Part shown: piece by piece, positions 44,968 to 53,879 of the stretch
Layout of the letters: every line of letters starts with the position of its first letter
Numbering within the stretch: position 1 is the first letter of the stretch
NCBI RefSeq assembly: GCF_900120155.1
Contig: NZ_LT635549.1
Span: 248,001 to 312,000, forward strand
Direction of reading: 5' to 3'
DNA length: 64,000 nucleotides
Source: Clostridium sp. Marseille-P3244
Lineage (GTDB): Bacteria; Bacillota; Clostridia; Lachnospirales; Lachnospiraceae
Notes under the pieces: generated by a model
What the model saw: the letters and a program-made list of their open reading frames with translations, nothing else
Told to the model about the DNA's origin: nothing
Database searches by the model: none
Position numbers and translations under genes: made by a program

Positions 44968-45594
44968 TTATGCGTCTGCTTCCGGAGTCTCAGCCGCTGC
45001 TTCCTCTGCCGGAGCTTCTGCCGGCTCAGCTGCTGCCTCTTCTGCCGGGGCCTCAGCAGGCTCAGCCGCCGCTTCTTCCGCCGGAGCTTCTGTCGGCTCT
45101 ACTGCTGCCGCGCCGCCTTTTTCCGCGAGCTGATTAAGCACACGAGCAAAGTTGGCGATGGGTGACTGCAAGCTTCCAAGCAGTTTGGAGAGAAGTTCTT
45201 CTCTTGACGGGATCTTGGAAAGTTCTGTAAGTCCCGCAACATCATAGACCGTTCCCTCTACAACTCCGCCCTTTAACTCCAGTGCCGGAGCGTCCTTCGC
45301 AAATTTGCAGATGATTCTTGCCGGTGCTGTCGCGTCATCCTTTGAGACCGCAATCGCGCTGGGTCCTTCCAGGCAGCTTTCAAGACCTTCAAACTCAGTT
45401 CCTTCAAAAGCTCTCTTCATCATCGTGTTTTTGTAAACTTTGTAGATGATGCCTGCTTCTCTGAGCTGCTTACGGAGCTCTGTGTCCTGGGCAACTGTAA
45501 GTCCACGATAATCAACAAGAACAACCGCCTGAGCATCTTTGATCTCTTCTGCGATCGCCTGCACGATCGGCTGTTTTAATTCAACCTTTGCCAC
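44968..45594 (-). CDS. rplJ: 50S ribosomal protein L10 with repetitive C-terminal tail
   Basis: A 208-residue L10 that anchors L7/L12 dimers to the ribosome. It starts at a GTG (45594) with AAGGAGG 11 nt upstream, giving VAKVELKQPIV, the usual N-terminus. Residues 1-165 are standard, including VLVDYRGLTVAQDTELRKQL. After the L7/L12-binding helix, a 40-residue tail follows made of three copies of EAPAEEAAAEPA. Typical L10 ends near residue 165-175. The gene lies behind an L10 leader and a strong promoter. Confidence 0.96.
   Translation of the reverse strand: MAKVELKQPIVQAIAEEIKDAQAVVLVDYRGLTVAQDTELRKQLREAGIIYKVYKNTMMKRAFEGTEFEGLESCLEGPSAIAVSKDDATAPARIICKFAKDAPALELKGGVVEGTVYDVAGLTELSKIPSREELLSKLLGSLQSPIANFARVLNQLAEKGGAAAVEPTEAPAEEAAAEPAEAPAEEAAAEPAEAPAEEAAAETPEADA
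44989..45090 (-). repeat. 36-bp tandem repeats in rplJ
   Basis: Nearly three copies of a 36-bp unit encoding EAPAEEAAAEPA in the rplJ 3' end. The reading frame is kept, and copy number could vary by slippage. Confidence 0.85.
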
Positions 45595-45654
45595 TTTCTG
45601 GTACACCTCCTTATTTTATTCGCGTGTACTGCCAAAGTTAAATTGAGGCCGTAT

Positions 45655-45787
45655 AATAAAAACCTCCGCGTCCAAAGACACGAAGGTTTGTAAATTCATA
45701 CTTATCGTAATAAATCTAACTCTCCTCGGTAGGCGGAACATACTCTTACGCTTTACAGCACCTACTGTCTTCGGCAGTTGCTAATAT
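45655..45787 (-). ncRNA. Ribosomal protein L10 leader
   Basis: The leader between promoter and rplJ carries the features of the L10 leader: AACTGCCGAAGACAGTAGG, then TTCCGCCTACCGAGGAG, whose CCTAC pairs with GTAGG. A terminator-like hairpin follows (AACCTTCGTGTC against GACGCGGAGGTT, then TTTTATT) at about 45655-45690. In known cases L10(L12)4 binds the kink-turn region and favours the terminator, which limits rplJL expression. Confidence 0.85.
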
Positions 45788-45816
45788 ACATTAGCATATC
45801 TGTCTCCCGCTGTCAA
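45788..45816 (-). promoter_or_regulatory. Promoter of rplJL
   Basis: TTGACA, a 17-bp spacer and TAATGT with TG one base upstream (extended -10) on the minus strand, directly before the L10 leader. Confidence 0.75.
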
Positions 45817-45924
45817 GCGTTTTCAAAAGTTATGTTTTCAAAAGTTATTGACAGATGTTTCTTCCGTATCATTTCCCTTTATTTCAAAAAGTCCTCCGTG
45901 TTTCTTCTCTAATCTAATTCCTTC

Positions 45925-45953
45925 TTGCGTGTAAATCACAGTTTTTATATAAT
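45925..45953 (+). promoter_or_regulatory. Predicted promoter of the YesN-like regulator
   Basis: TTGCGT, a 17-bp spacer and TATAAT on the plus strand, 71 bp before the regulator's ATG. The rest of the gap 45817-46023 shows nothing else I can support. Confidence 0.6.
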
Positions 45954-46023
45954 CAGATTGAAAATCTATCTGTATCAGGTCCAGAACAGTTCTTATAACA
46001 TACATAGACAGGAGTGACAGATA

Positions 46024-47205
46024 ATGTATAAAATACTGATTGCCGATGATGAAGAACTGGAAAGAAAATCTCTGCATATATTCTTTTCACGTAATTTTTC
46101 AGATGTTATGCTTCTTCCGGATGCCGTTAACGGAGCCGAGGTTGTCGAAACTGCTCTCCATCAGAAACCGGATATCCTTATACTTGATATAGAAATGCCC
46201 GGACTTAATGGTCTGGAGGCGCTTAAAATCATCCGCCAGACCAACCATTTCATCCATGTCATAATCAAGACAGCATACAGCAAGTTTGATTATGCTCAGG
46301 AGGCATTAAATCTGCACGCAGATTTTTTTCTTCTTAAACCCGTAAAAAAAGACGAGCTGAAATCGTGTATTAAACAGATCATTGCCCAGATCAAGCAGGA
46401 GGCCGGAAAGGTAGAATCGACTTTTTCACAGAACAGCTCTATTTCCAAAATTGCCCTTCTATCTTCGATCCTGCACAGTTGGACAAACGACGCAGATATT
46501 TGCAGATACGCCGAAAATTTAAATATAAATTTTCAATCCGGATTCATGTTGTTGATGGCTTTCCCTAATCCGGATTCTCTCAGGAAGTCCTCCGTGATTA
46601 AGTTTCTGGAACAGAAAATGCCGGTAGTAACTGATTTTGTCCTGGGTGCTTTTGAAAATGAGATCCTTCCCGTCATGTGTTATTCCGATATTCCCTCAGC
46701 TTCTAAGGAAAAAGACAAAAGTGAACTTGGCCGGATTCTCTCTTCATGGATTACTGGTGAGTTTCATGTCACACCTGTTATTTATTCTGGAAAAACGGTG
46801 TCAAATATCATAGAGCTTCGCGCTTCCTGGCTGGATGCGCTGAAACAACTCGGAAAACAGCCAAGTTTCCACACGCCGGAGCTTCCGGAAAATGACACAT
46901 TAAAAAAAGTGCTGGACTACATTCACCAGCACTATTACGAAGATATTTCTTTAGAACGGCTCGCAGAGTATGTGAAAATAAACCCTAGTTATCTAAGCCA
47001 CTTGTTCCGGGCAAAACTGAACAGAAATTATACTGATTATCTTAATGAATATCGTATTGGCCAGGCTGTCCGCCTCATGCAGGAAGGCATAACCGGAACC
47101 CAAGAACTTGCTTTACGGGTCGGCTATACATATCCTTCCTATTTCTGCAGGCTTTTCAAAAAATACACAGGCTATACGATCGGAGATTTCAAGAAAGAAC
47201 TTTAA
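46024..47205 (+). CDS. YesN-like response regulator with AraC-type DNA-binding domain
   Basis: A 393-residue regulator. The receiver has IADDEEL (near 6), phospho-accepting aspartate in ILILDIEMPGLNG (near 57) and lysine in LLKPVKK (near 107). The middle (about 130-285) is a poorly conserved helical region. Two AraC helix-turn-helix motifs follow: ISLERLAEYVKINPSYLSHL (near 312) and the tail with VGYTYPSYFCRLFKKYTG. AGGAG precedes the ATG. It faces, and overlaps by four bases, the YesM-like kinase at the end of the ABC operon, which is its probable partner and target. Confidence 0.92.
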   Translation: MYKILIADDEELERKSLHIFFSRNFSDVMLLPDAVNGAEVVETALHQKPDILILDIEMPGLNGLEALKIIRQTNHFIHVIIKTAYSKFDYAQEALNLHADFFLLKPVKKDELKSCIKQIIAQIKQEAGKVESTFSQNSSISKIALLSSILHSWTNDADICRYAENLNINFQSGFMLLMAFPNPDSLRKSSVIKFLEQKMPVVTDFVLGAFENEILPVMCYSDIPSASKEKDKSELGRILSSWITGEFHVTPVIYSGKTVSNIIELRASWLDALKQLGKQPSFHTPELPENDTLKKVLDYIHQHYYEDISLERLAEYVKINPSYLSHLFRAKLNRNYTDYLNEYRIGQAVRLMQEGITGTQELALRVGYTYPSYFCRLFKKYTGYTIGDFKKEL

Positions 47206-48617
47206 CGGCAGGGGACTGTGATCAAGATCCAGGTCCCCTGCCCTGTCTGAGATTCTACATGAAACAAAAATTCTGTTCCAAAATAGCCTTCCAGTCTCCC
47301 AAATACATTACTCAGTCCAATCCCGTTCGAAACCACTCCGGCCATACCTTCTTTTCCCGTATTTCTGATCTGCTCCAGTTTTTCTCTGGCCATTCCTCTT
47401 CCGTCATCTCTGACAGAAATCTCCAGTCTGTCCTCATCTTTTTTGATCCTCAGCCAAATATTCCCTCCCTCTGTTCTGCTCCCCATCCCATGAATGACAG
47501 AATTTTCTACCAACGGCTGACACACAAGCGCCGGGATATGACACCCGGATACAGAAATATCATAGTCCAGATGAATCCGTATTCTGTCTCCAAAACGCAT
47601 CTTGATAATCTTGATATAATCCCGGATATTTTTCACTTCATCGCCCACTGTTACAAGATGGCTGCAGTCTTTCAGATTATACCGGAAATAATCGGAAACT
47701 GCTGTGAGCATATTTTCTGTCTGTTCTGCATTTTCCAGATATGCCATCTGGGCGCAGCTGTTCAGCGTGTTAAACATAAAGTGCGGATTGATCCGTGCCT
47801 GCATAGCCTTGATCTCACTTTCTTTCAACAGTTTCTCCAGTCTGTTTTTCTCTTCAAGCTGTGCCATCTGCATTTCGATACGGGACACCATATGATCAAA
47901 GGATTTGAAAAGTCTTTCGACTTCATCCTCTTCTTCCCGTATATTGCTGTTTTCTTCTTCCGCCCGGAAAACAGCCGCCCTGTACGCGATAGCCGAAATC
48001 GGTCTCAAAACTCTCCAGTGAAACCAGTAGATCATCAGTATAATGATGCCTGCTGCCAGCAGACACACGACCAGAATCCTCGTGTATGCAATCGCTTCCT
48101 GATTCTGTATCTCCGCCTGCTTCGCTTCATTGTATTCCTGCATGGCATAATGAATCTGCTCATAATATCCATCGATCAGATCACTGGTGTAGAGAATATC
48201 TGCATAATATTGGTAATCCTCTTCCCCACTCTCCAGAAGGGACATCCCTGTCTCGACCTTTTCTTCCAGCGTATCCAGCATATTAAAGTAATCTTCTGCC
48301 TGTCTGATATAATAGCTGTCCAGAACTGCCGTCCTGAGTCCTTCCTTTTCCTGGCGGAAATGTTCCAGACACTTTTCTATACTGTCTCTGTTTTCTTCTG
48401 AGGCTGAAAGATAATAATTATAGTAGGCTGTAACTACGTCCTTTGCCATGCTGTTCACATCATAAACGCTTCTGTTAACATTCAGCAGGGCATTCAGCTC
48501 ATTTTTCTGCCATGTCAGTGTCCAGAAAAGAGTGATACTGATAAAAAGAAAACACAGCCCGATCAAAAAAATACAGATATGAAATCTGCTCTTTACTGTT
48601 ATTTTCTTTGTTTTCAT
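47202..48617 (-). CDS. YesM-like sensor histidine kinase
   Basis: A 471-residue kinase. Two membrane helices (about 13-33 and 183-203) flank an extracytoplasmic helical sensor of about 150 residues. A HAMP-like linker (WRVLRPISAIAYRAA) leads to a His_kinase domain with ARINPHFMFNTLNSCAQMAY (near 290, phospho-acceptor histidine) and the ATPase motifs QPLVENSVIHG and DDGRGM. It is the last gene of the operon with the ABC transporter, so sensor and transporter are made together. It is likely to sense the transported sugar, perhaps with the binding protein. Confidence 0.92.
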   Translation of the reverse strand: MKTKKITVKSRFHICIFLIGLCFLFISITLFWTLTWQKNELNALLNVNRSVYDVNSMAKDVVTAYYNYYLSASEENRDSIEKCLEHFRQEKEGLRTAVLDSYYIRQAEDYFNMLDTLEEKVETGMSLLESGEEDYQYYADILYTSDLIDGYYEQIHYAMQEYNEAKQAEIQNQEAIAYTRILVVCLLAAGIIILMIYWFHWRVLRPISAIAYRAAVFRAEEENSNIREEEDEVERLFKSFDHMVSRIEMQMAQLEEKNRLEKLLKESEIKAMQARINPHFMFNTLNSCAQMAYLENAEQTENMLTAVSDYFRYNLKDCSHLVTVGDEVKNIRDYIKIIKMRFGDRIRIHLDYDISVSGCHIPALVCQPLVENSVIHGMGSRTEGGNIWLRIKKDEDRLEISVRDDGRGMAREKLEQIRNTGKEGMAGVVSNGIGLSNVFGRLEGYFGTEFLFHVESQTGQGTWILITVPCR

Positions 48618-48634
48618 CAGATATCACCCCGTTG

Positions 48635-50146
48635 TTATGATTTTGTAGCAAGCTGCATAATATATTCCTGGGTCGCGTCTGCTTTCTCCACTTCTCCGGC
48701 CACATGCCCCTGTGCCAGTACCAGGATACGGTCTGACATCGCGAGCAGTTCCGGAAGCTCTGAGGATATCATAATGATGGCCATACCCCGGGCGGCAAGC
48801 TGTACCATGATCTTGTAGATCTCATATTTGGTTCCCACATCGATCCCCCTTGTAGGCTCATCCAGAATAAGAATGTCCGGCTCTTTCATAAGCCATTTGC
48901 TCAGCACAACTTTCTGCTGATTCCCGCCGGAAAGAGTATTGAGTTTTACATGTATATTATTCGCCTTAATCTTCAGTTCATCAAAAAATCTGGAGCTTTT
49001 TTCTTCCTCGATCTTTCTGCTCAGTATACCATGGCGCCCGATCTCTTTCAACGAGGCCAGCGTCATATTTTCAGCAATCCCCATTTCAGAAATATAGCCG
49101 TTTTGTTTTCTTTCCTCTGTGACAAGCGCTATTTTGCTGCGGATAGCGTCCGCAGGATTTTTGATTTTCAGCACCTTTCCGTTCATCTCAATTGTCCCGG
49201 ATATCCTTGGAAGATTCCCAAAGACCGCGTTTACCAGTTCACTTCGCCCTGCGCCAACCAGCCCGCCGATCCCCAGGATCTCACCTTTCCGGACTTCAAA
49301 AGACACATGTTCTACAATATTGAGCTTTCTGTTCTGAGGATGAGGAACTGTTATATCACTGACCCGAAGAACAGCTTCGCCGATACTCCCGGTCTTTGCC
49401 GGATACAGAGTACCGATCTTTCTGCCTACCATCTCCGCGATAATCTCCTCCTGACTGAACATTCCTCTCTCATGCGCATTGATTACTTTCCCGTCTCTCA
49501 TAACTACGATCCGGTCTGAATGTTCAAACACTTCATCCAGCTTATGAGAAATCAGGATACAGGTATATCCCTCTTCTTTAAGGCGGTTCATCAGACGGAA
49601 CAACGTCTCGGATTCCGCGTCAGTCAAAGATGCTGTAGGCTCATCCAGAACAAGGATTCTTGGATGCCTTGCCAGTGCTCTGGCTATAGAGATAAGCTGC
49701 TGCCTGCTGGTAGTAACATTGCGCAGGATTTCCTGGGGCCTGACGTCCGCTCCCACCATTTCTATATACCGTTCCGCCTCCTTCTCCATTTTCCTCCAGT
49801 CCAGGATTTTTCCGAACTTTTTCCAGTTCCCCAGAAAAAGGTTCTCCGCAACAGAAAAATCCAGATGCATGTTCAGCTCCTGATAGATCATGGCGATCCC
49901 TGCCTTCTCCGACTGTCCGGTATTGACAAATTTCATTCTCTCGCCGTCGATCAGGATCTCCCCGGAATAACTGTCATAGCTGTATGATCCGCTTAAGACC
50001 TTCATCAACGTACTTTTCCCGGCTCCGTTTTCTCCGCATATTGACAGGATCTCGCCTCTGCGCGCCGTAAGCGTCACATCATCCAGTGCTTTTACCCCGG
50101 GAAATTCCTTCGTTATATGGTTCATCTGTAGAATAACATCGTTCAT
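48635..50146 (-). CDS. Sugar ABC transporter ATPase (RbsA/MglA-like)
   Basis: A 503-residue ATPase with two ABC domains. The first has Walker A GENGAGKST (near 38) and DEPTASLTDAE (near 165); the second has a variant Walker A (GGLVGAGRSELV, near 280), signature LSGGNQQKV (near 398) and DEPTRGIDVG. This is the carbohydrate-uptake CUT2 type. It lies 13 bp after the permease gene and 17 bp before the kinase gene. The substrate class is a monosaccharide or related polyol. Confidence 0.94.
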   Translation of the reverse strand: MNDVILQMNHITKEFPGVKALDDVTLTARRGEILSICGENGAGKSTLMKVLSGSYSYDSYSGEILIDGERMKFVNTGQSEKAGIAMIYQELNMHLDFSVAENLFLGNWKKFGKILDWRKMEKEAERYIEMVGADVRPQEILRNVTTSRQQLISIARALARHPRILVLDEPTASLTDAESETLFRLMNRLKEEGYTCILISHKLDEVFEHSDRIVVMRDGKVINAHERGMFSQEEIIAEMVGRKIGTLYPAKTGSIGEAVLRVSDITVPHPQNRKLNIVEHVSFEVRKGEILGIGGLVGAGRSELVNAVFGNLPRISGTIEMNGKVLKIKNPADAIRSKIALVTEERKQNGYISEMGIAENMTLASLKEIGRHGILSRKIEEEKSSRFFDELKIKANNIHVKLNTLSGGNQQKVVLSKWLMKEPDILILDEPTRGIDVGTKYEIYKIMVQLAARGMAIIMISSELPELLAMSDRILVLAQGHVAGEVEKADATQEYIMQLATKS

Positions 50147-50159
50147 GCCTTTCCTCCCG

Positions 50160-51107
50160 TCATTTTCCGGACAGTTTTCTCAAACGAATAGTGTCCATCG
50201 CCACAGCAGCAATCATGATGGCTCCAATAGCAATCTTCTGCCAGTACACGGAAACATGAAGCAAAACCATCGCATTAGACAGCACCTCCATCAGAGCGCA
50301 CCCCAGTACTGTCCCCCATACAGATCCGTACCCGCCGTACATGCTTGTCCCGCCAATAATGACAGCAGCAACCGCCGTCATTTCCCAGCCGTCTCCGGTA
50401 TTCGGCTGTGCCGAATTCAACCGGGCCGCCATCAGAATCCCTACAAATCCTGCCAGCATCGATACAAAAATATGAGCAGAAAACATCACTTTATTTACCG
50501 GAATCCCGGACAGGCGGGACGTTTCTCTGTTGCCGCCCACAGCCATCAGGCTTCTCCCATATGCGGTCTTTTTTATGACAAACTGAGCAATCAATACTAT
50601 AACAACAGCTATGTATACAGAATAGGGAATCCCCAGCAGAGTCCCCTGTCCTATTTTATTAAACGCATCCGGAAGTGGATAGTACGGTTCGCCTTTTGTC
50701 ATAACATTTACAATTCCCCGGGCAATATACATCGTTCCCAAGGTCGCGATCAGCGCCGGGATCCTGACATTCACAATCAAGACTGCGTTTACCAGTCCTA
50801 TCAGGGCCGCTCCCGCCAGCCCTGTAAGGATGGCAATAACAACGGGAATTCCGTTCACCATGGCTGCTCCCGCCAGCGCTCCTCCGAAGGCCATAACAGA
50901 ACCGATAGACATATCCAGGCTGGCCCCGAACAGTACATATGTTACTCCCACGCTTACGATCAGAAGAAACGAAATCGACCGTGCCAGGTCAATCATATTG
51001 GATACTGAAAAAAATACCGGATTCAGTATCCCGGTTATAATGCAGAGAAGAACAAATGGGAGCACTTTGGCTATATCCTGCTTATTTATCCTGAGTTTTG
51101 TATTCAT
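50160..51107 (-). CDS. Sugar ABC transporter permease (RbsC-like)
   Basis: A 315-residue membrane protein of the RbsC type with eight to ten helices. It has GASLDMSIGSVMAFGGAL (near 60), PALIATLGTMYIARGI (near 115) and the ATPase-coupling loop YGRSLMAVGGNRETSRLSGI (near 188). It lies between the binding protein and ATPase genes, as in ribose-type operons. AAGGAG lies upstream of its start. Confidence 0.93.
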   Translation of the reverse strand: MNTKLRINKQDIAKVLPFVLLCIITGILNPVFFSVSNMIDLARSISFLLIVSVGVTYVLFGASLDMSIGSVMAFGGALAGAAMVNGIPVVIAILTGLAGAALIGLVNAVLIVNVRIPALIATLGTMYIARGIVNVMTKGEPYYPLPDAFNKIGQGTLLGIPYSVYIAVVIVLIAQFVIKKTAYGRSLMAVGGNRETSRLSGIPVNKVMFSAHIFVSMLAGFVGILMAARLNSAQPNTGDGWEMTAVAAVIIGGTSMYGGYGSVWGTVLGCALMEVLSNAMVLLHVSVYWQKIAIGAIMIAAVAMDTIRLRKLSGK

Positions 51108-51135
51108 TGTTCACACTCTCTCCTTAATTTCTATT

Positions 51136-51167
51136 CAGATGCCCTGCCGGAAACGACAGGGCATCTG
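51136..51167 (-). other. Intercistronic hairpin between binding protein and permease genes
   Basis: CAGATGCCCTG and CAGGGCATCTG form a perfect 11-bp stem with a ten-base loop. No T-run follows. Such hairpins often protect the upstream message and raise binding-protein levels relative to the membrane parts. Confidence 0.65.
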
Positions 51168-51224
51168 TTCATCCTGTCCGCTAAACTGTGTCCTTATCCA
51201 CAGAATGGATTCTTCCCGTTCCCC

Positions 51225-52211
51225 TCACTGAGTAACATAGGTATCTACATTGTCTGCTGTCACGAGAGTTACACCGGAATCGATCAATGTTTCTTCCAGT
51301 TCTTCCCCATCGTTGAGCTGATTCAGCATGTCTACCGCCATCTTGCCCATATAATTGGGTTTCTGAGCTATCGTTCCATATACGACACCCTGTCGGATAT
51401 AGTCCAGACATTCGTCCGTATCATCAAATCCAATCACTGTGATCTCGCCTTCTCTGCCCTGTTCAACCAAAATCTTTCCTGCTGCTACAGCTCCCGTTCC
51501 CTCACTTCCAAAGATCGCCGTAATCTCAGGATATGCCCTGAGCATATCCTGGACTTTCTGGGTGGCTGTGAGCATGTCAGAATCACACGCCTGGATGTCA
51601 ATAATCTCCATATCCGCTTCCTCGGCGATCGCGTCTTCAAATCCCTGAATCCTGTCAGTGTCTGTCTCCTGAGATTCTGAGCCACGGATTATACCGATCT
51701 TTGCGTTTCCGCCGGTAGCCTCGATCATCGCTTCTCCCGCTTCCTTCCCTGCATCATAGTTTGACGTTCCCACATAAGCTTCTCTTTTACTGTCGGGTGC
51801 GTCAGTATCAATAAGTATGACAGGAATTCCAGCATCTTCCGCCCGGTCAATGGCCGGCCCGAGAGCAGATGGTGAAAGCGCCATTGTAATGATTCCATCC
51901 ACCTTGGATGCTATGGCTGAATCAATATATTTTGTCATTGCGTCCACGTCTACTTTTGTCTCGCCAATCGTGTTCACACTTACTCCTGTAGCTTCGGCTT
52001 CCGCCTGGATGCCTTCATCAACAGTCATCCAATACTCATGATTGATAAGCGGAGACACAAATGTATAATTATACTTTGCCTTACTGCTATCTTCTGTCCC
52101 TGCCTGCTCTGTGTCAGTCCCGTTACTTTCCGTAGCTGTTTTCTGGCATCCCGCCAGCATACCGGCAGTAATAAGTCCTGCCAGCAGCACGGACATAATT
52201 CTTTTTTTCAT
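51225..52211 (-). CDS. Sugar-binding lipoprotein of ABC transporter (RbsB-like)
   Basis: A 328-residue substrate-binding protein of the Peripla_BP_4 type. The lipoprotein signal ends in AGMLAGC (cysteine near residue 21), followed by an acidic, Thr-rich linker. The two-lobed fold begins YTFVSPLINHEYWMTVDEGI and includes VILIDTDAPDSKREAYVGTS and FGSEGTGAVAAGKIL. It would capture a sugar outside the membrane and hand it to the RbsC/RbsA-like parts. Ligand identity cannot be read by eye. Confidence 0.93.
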   Translation of the reverse strand: MKKRIMSVLLAGLITAGMLAGCQKTATESNGTDTEQAGTEDSSKAKYNYTFVSPLINHEYWMTVDEGIQAEAEATGVSVNTIGETKVDVDAMTKYIDSAIASKVDGIITMALSPSALGPAIDRAEDAGIPVILIDTDAPDSKREAYVGTSNYDAGKEAGEAMIEATGGNAKIGIIRGSESQETDTDRIQGFEDAIAEEADMEIIDIQACDSDMLTATQKVQDMLRAYPEITAIFGSEGTGAVAAGKILVEQGREGEITVIGFDDTDECLDYIRQGVVYGTIAQKPNYMGKMAVDMLNQLNDGEELEETLIDSGVTLVTADNVDTYVTQ

Positions 52212-52286
52212 AAATCATCCTCCGTCTGTTCTGTACTTTCTGGTTAATATTATTATCTTCTACACTCTTTCTTTCCTGCACTCTCT

Positions 52287-53618
52287 TTAAATCGTCGAAA
52301 TATGTATATATCGTGGTTCCGGTACAGCCGGCTCTTCGTCTCCCAGATATGCTCCCTGTTCCAGAAGCCTCTTCTGTAGCTTATTAATGTCAACTTTCCG
52401 CAGGGCGACATCGTCCCGGACACTAAGCGCAGCCGCTGCTCCCGCCGCCTCTCCCGTGGCAAAGCATGTTGCCTGTACAGATATGCCTTCATGGGCAATG
52501 CTTCGGCCTGCAGCTATAATATTTTCCACCTGAAGCGGTAGCAGACTGCGATATGGAATACTGTACGCATGCCCCGGAATCAACCAGTAAAGTTCACATC
52601 CTGCCCCATCCGGATTATGGATATCCACACCATAGGCATTCATAGCAATCCTATCCTCAAACAAGCGGTAATGAAGGATATCATCCACAGTTACTTTATA
52701 TTCTGCCTTGATCCTTCTTGATACCATCATTCCCATCATCCCCGCAATCTTTGTAAGTCTCGCATGTTCTGCTCCTTTATAATTCTTATGAAGCCAGTCG
52801 AGGACTTCTACAATCTGCTTTCTGCACGCGATCTCTCCCCGGGTAATATCCTCAGCGGAACATGGATCGATACCTGTCACTCTTGTCATTTCTGCACGGA
52901 ATTCATCATCCCTCAGCAAAGGGAAAAGATTGACAGCTCCATAAGCCAGCTTTTTATCGACTGTCCAGGTGACCACATTGGGATCCAGGCCATCCATACA
53001 AAACATCGTGGATACCGGACTATTCACCTTCTCAAACGGAGCTCCTGCAAACGCCATAATATCCGCGTCTCCTGTACAGTCAACGATCCGTTTCGCATAT
53101 ACTGCCTGACGCCCGGACTTATTCTCGATGATAACTCCTTTCGCTGTGCTGCCTTCCATGATCACATCAGCTATAAATGTATGATACAGCACTTTGACAC
53201 CGTACTTTTCCATCATTTCATCTGCCGCCAGTTTGTAGATCTCGGGATCAAAAGGGCAGATATCCGTATCCGGTTCATGTCTGTTCGCTGAGAAATAGGG
53301 TTTTTCTTCCTTCAGGTGCAAAGGCTTGATACATCCATGCTTTTCCTCCAGCAGGTTTGTGAATTCTTCCCATACTCCTTTAATTACTTGGCGTTTCCCT
53401 GTATACGCAGACATTGACATAAAGGATGTTACCAATCCATTGGTCCCCTGCCCCCCTAAACAGTTAAACCTCTCCAGTATAAGTACATCCATTCCTCCTT
53501 TGGCTGCGCTGACCGCAGCCGCGATCCCGGCCGGTCCGCCGCCGCACACAAGAATATCCGTCTCAAAGGCCACGGGAATATCCTTCTGTGGTTCTGTAAA
53601 AAACTTTTTCTCTACCAT
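52287..53618 (-). CDS. FAD-dependent oxidoreductase (FAD_oxidored family)
   Basis: A 443-residue flavoprotein. The dinucleotide-binding motif DILVCGGGPAGIAAAVSAAKG (in part) starts near residue 22 and is followed by ERFNCLGGQGTNGLV. DCTGDADIMAFAG near residue 180 and AAGRSIAHEGISVQATCFAT near 385 complete the FAD site. The family oxidises diverse small molecules, and members often sit with sugar uptake genes. As first gene of the ABC operon, it probably acts on the imported sugar or derivative. The ATG has AAGGAG upstream. No signal peptide is seen, so it is cytoplasmic. Confidence 0.9.
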   Translation of the reverse strand: MVEKKFFTEPQKDIPVAFETDILVCGGGPAGIAAAVSAAKGGMDVLILERFNCLGGQGTNGLVTSFMSMSAYTGKRQVIKGVWEEFTNLLEEKHGCIKPLHLKEEKPYFSANRHEPDTDICPFDPEIYKLAADEMMEKYGVKVLYHTFIADVIMEGSTAKGVIIENKSGRQAVYAKRIVDCTGDADIMAFAGAPFEKVNSPVSTMFCMDGLDPNVVTWTVDKKLAYGAVNLFPLLRDDEFRAEMTRVTGIDPCSAEDITRGEIACRKQIVEVLDWLHKNYKGAEHARLTKIAGMMGMMVSRRIKAEYKVTVDDILHYRLFEDRIAMNAYGVDIHNPDGAGCELYWLIPGHAYSIPYRSLLPLQVENIIAAGRSIAHEGISVQATCFATGEAAGAAAALSVRDDVALRKVDINKLQKRLLEQGAYLGDEEPAVPEPRYIHISTI

Positions 53619-53667
53619 TATTATTGCTCCTTATTAATTTAAGAACAGCGCCGATCTTTATACATTT

Positions 53668-53696
53668 ATTGTAACGAGCGTCATTTTTCAGGGCAA
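53668..53696 (-). promoter_or_regulatory. Predicted promoter of the FAD oxidoreductase-ABC-kinase operon
   Basis: TTGCCC, a 17-bp spacer and TACAAT on the minus strand, 50 bp before the oxidoreductase start. The rest of the gap up to 53817 is AT-rich with no gene. Confidence 0.55.
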
Positions 53697-53817
53697 TAGC
53701 AGCATTTTTTGTTTTAATGTGATTCTTTTGATTGAGGGATATAAGTTTTTTAGATTGTTATATAATTTTTAGATTAGATAAAGATTTTTGTTACAGATTG
53801 CAAAAATTAAAAAATAG

Positions 53818-53860
53818 TAATAAAAATCCCTGACAGGAATCGCATACCTGACAGGGATTT
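53818..53860 (-). terminator. Terminator after rplA
   Basis: AAATCCCTGTCAGG pairs with CCTGTCAGGGATTT (one mismatch) on the minus strand, followed by TTATTAC. It lies about 20 bp after the rplA stop. Confidence 0.8.
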
Positions 53861-53879
53861 CATTTCTTTTCTATTAATT

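Noticed and set aside
47207-47244. Inverted repeat GGCAGGGGAC/GTCCCCTGCC as terminator of the YesN-like gene
   Set aside because: No T-run follows on the plus strand and the repeat lies in the coding end of the kinase gene; left as unexplained structure.
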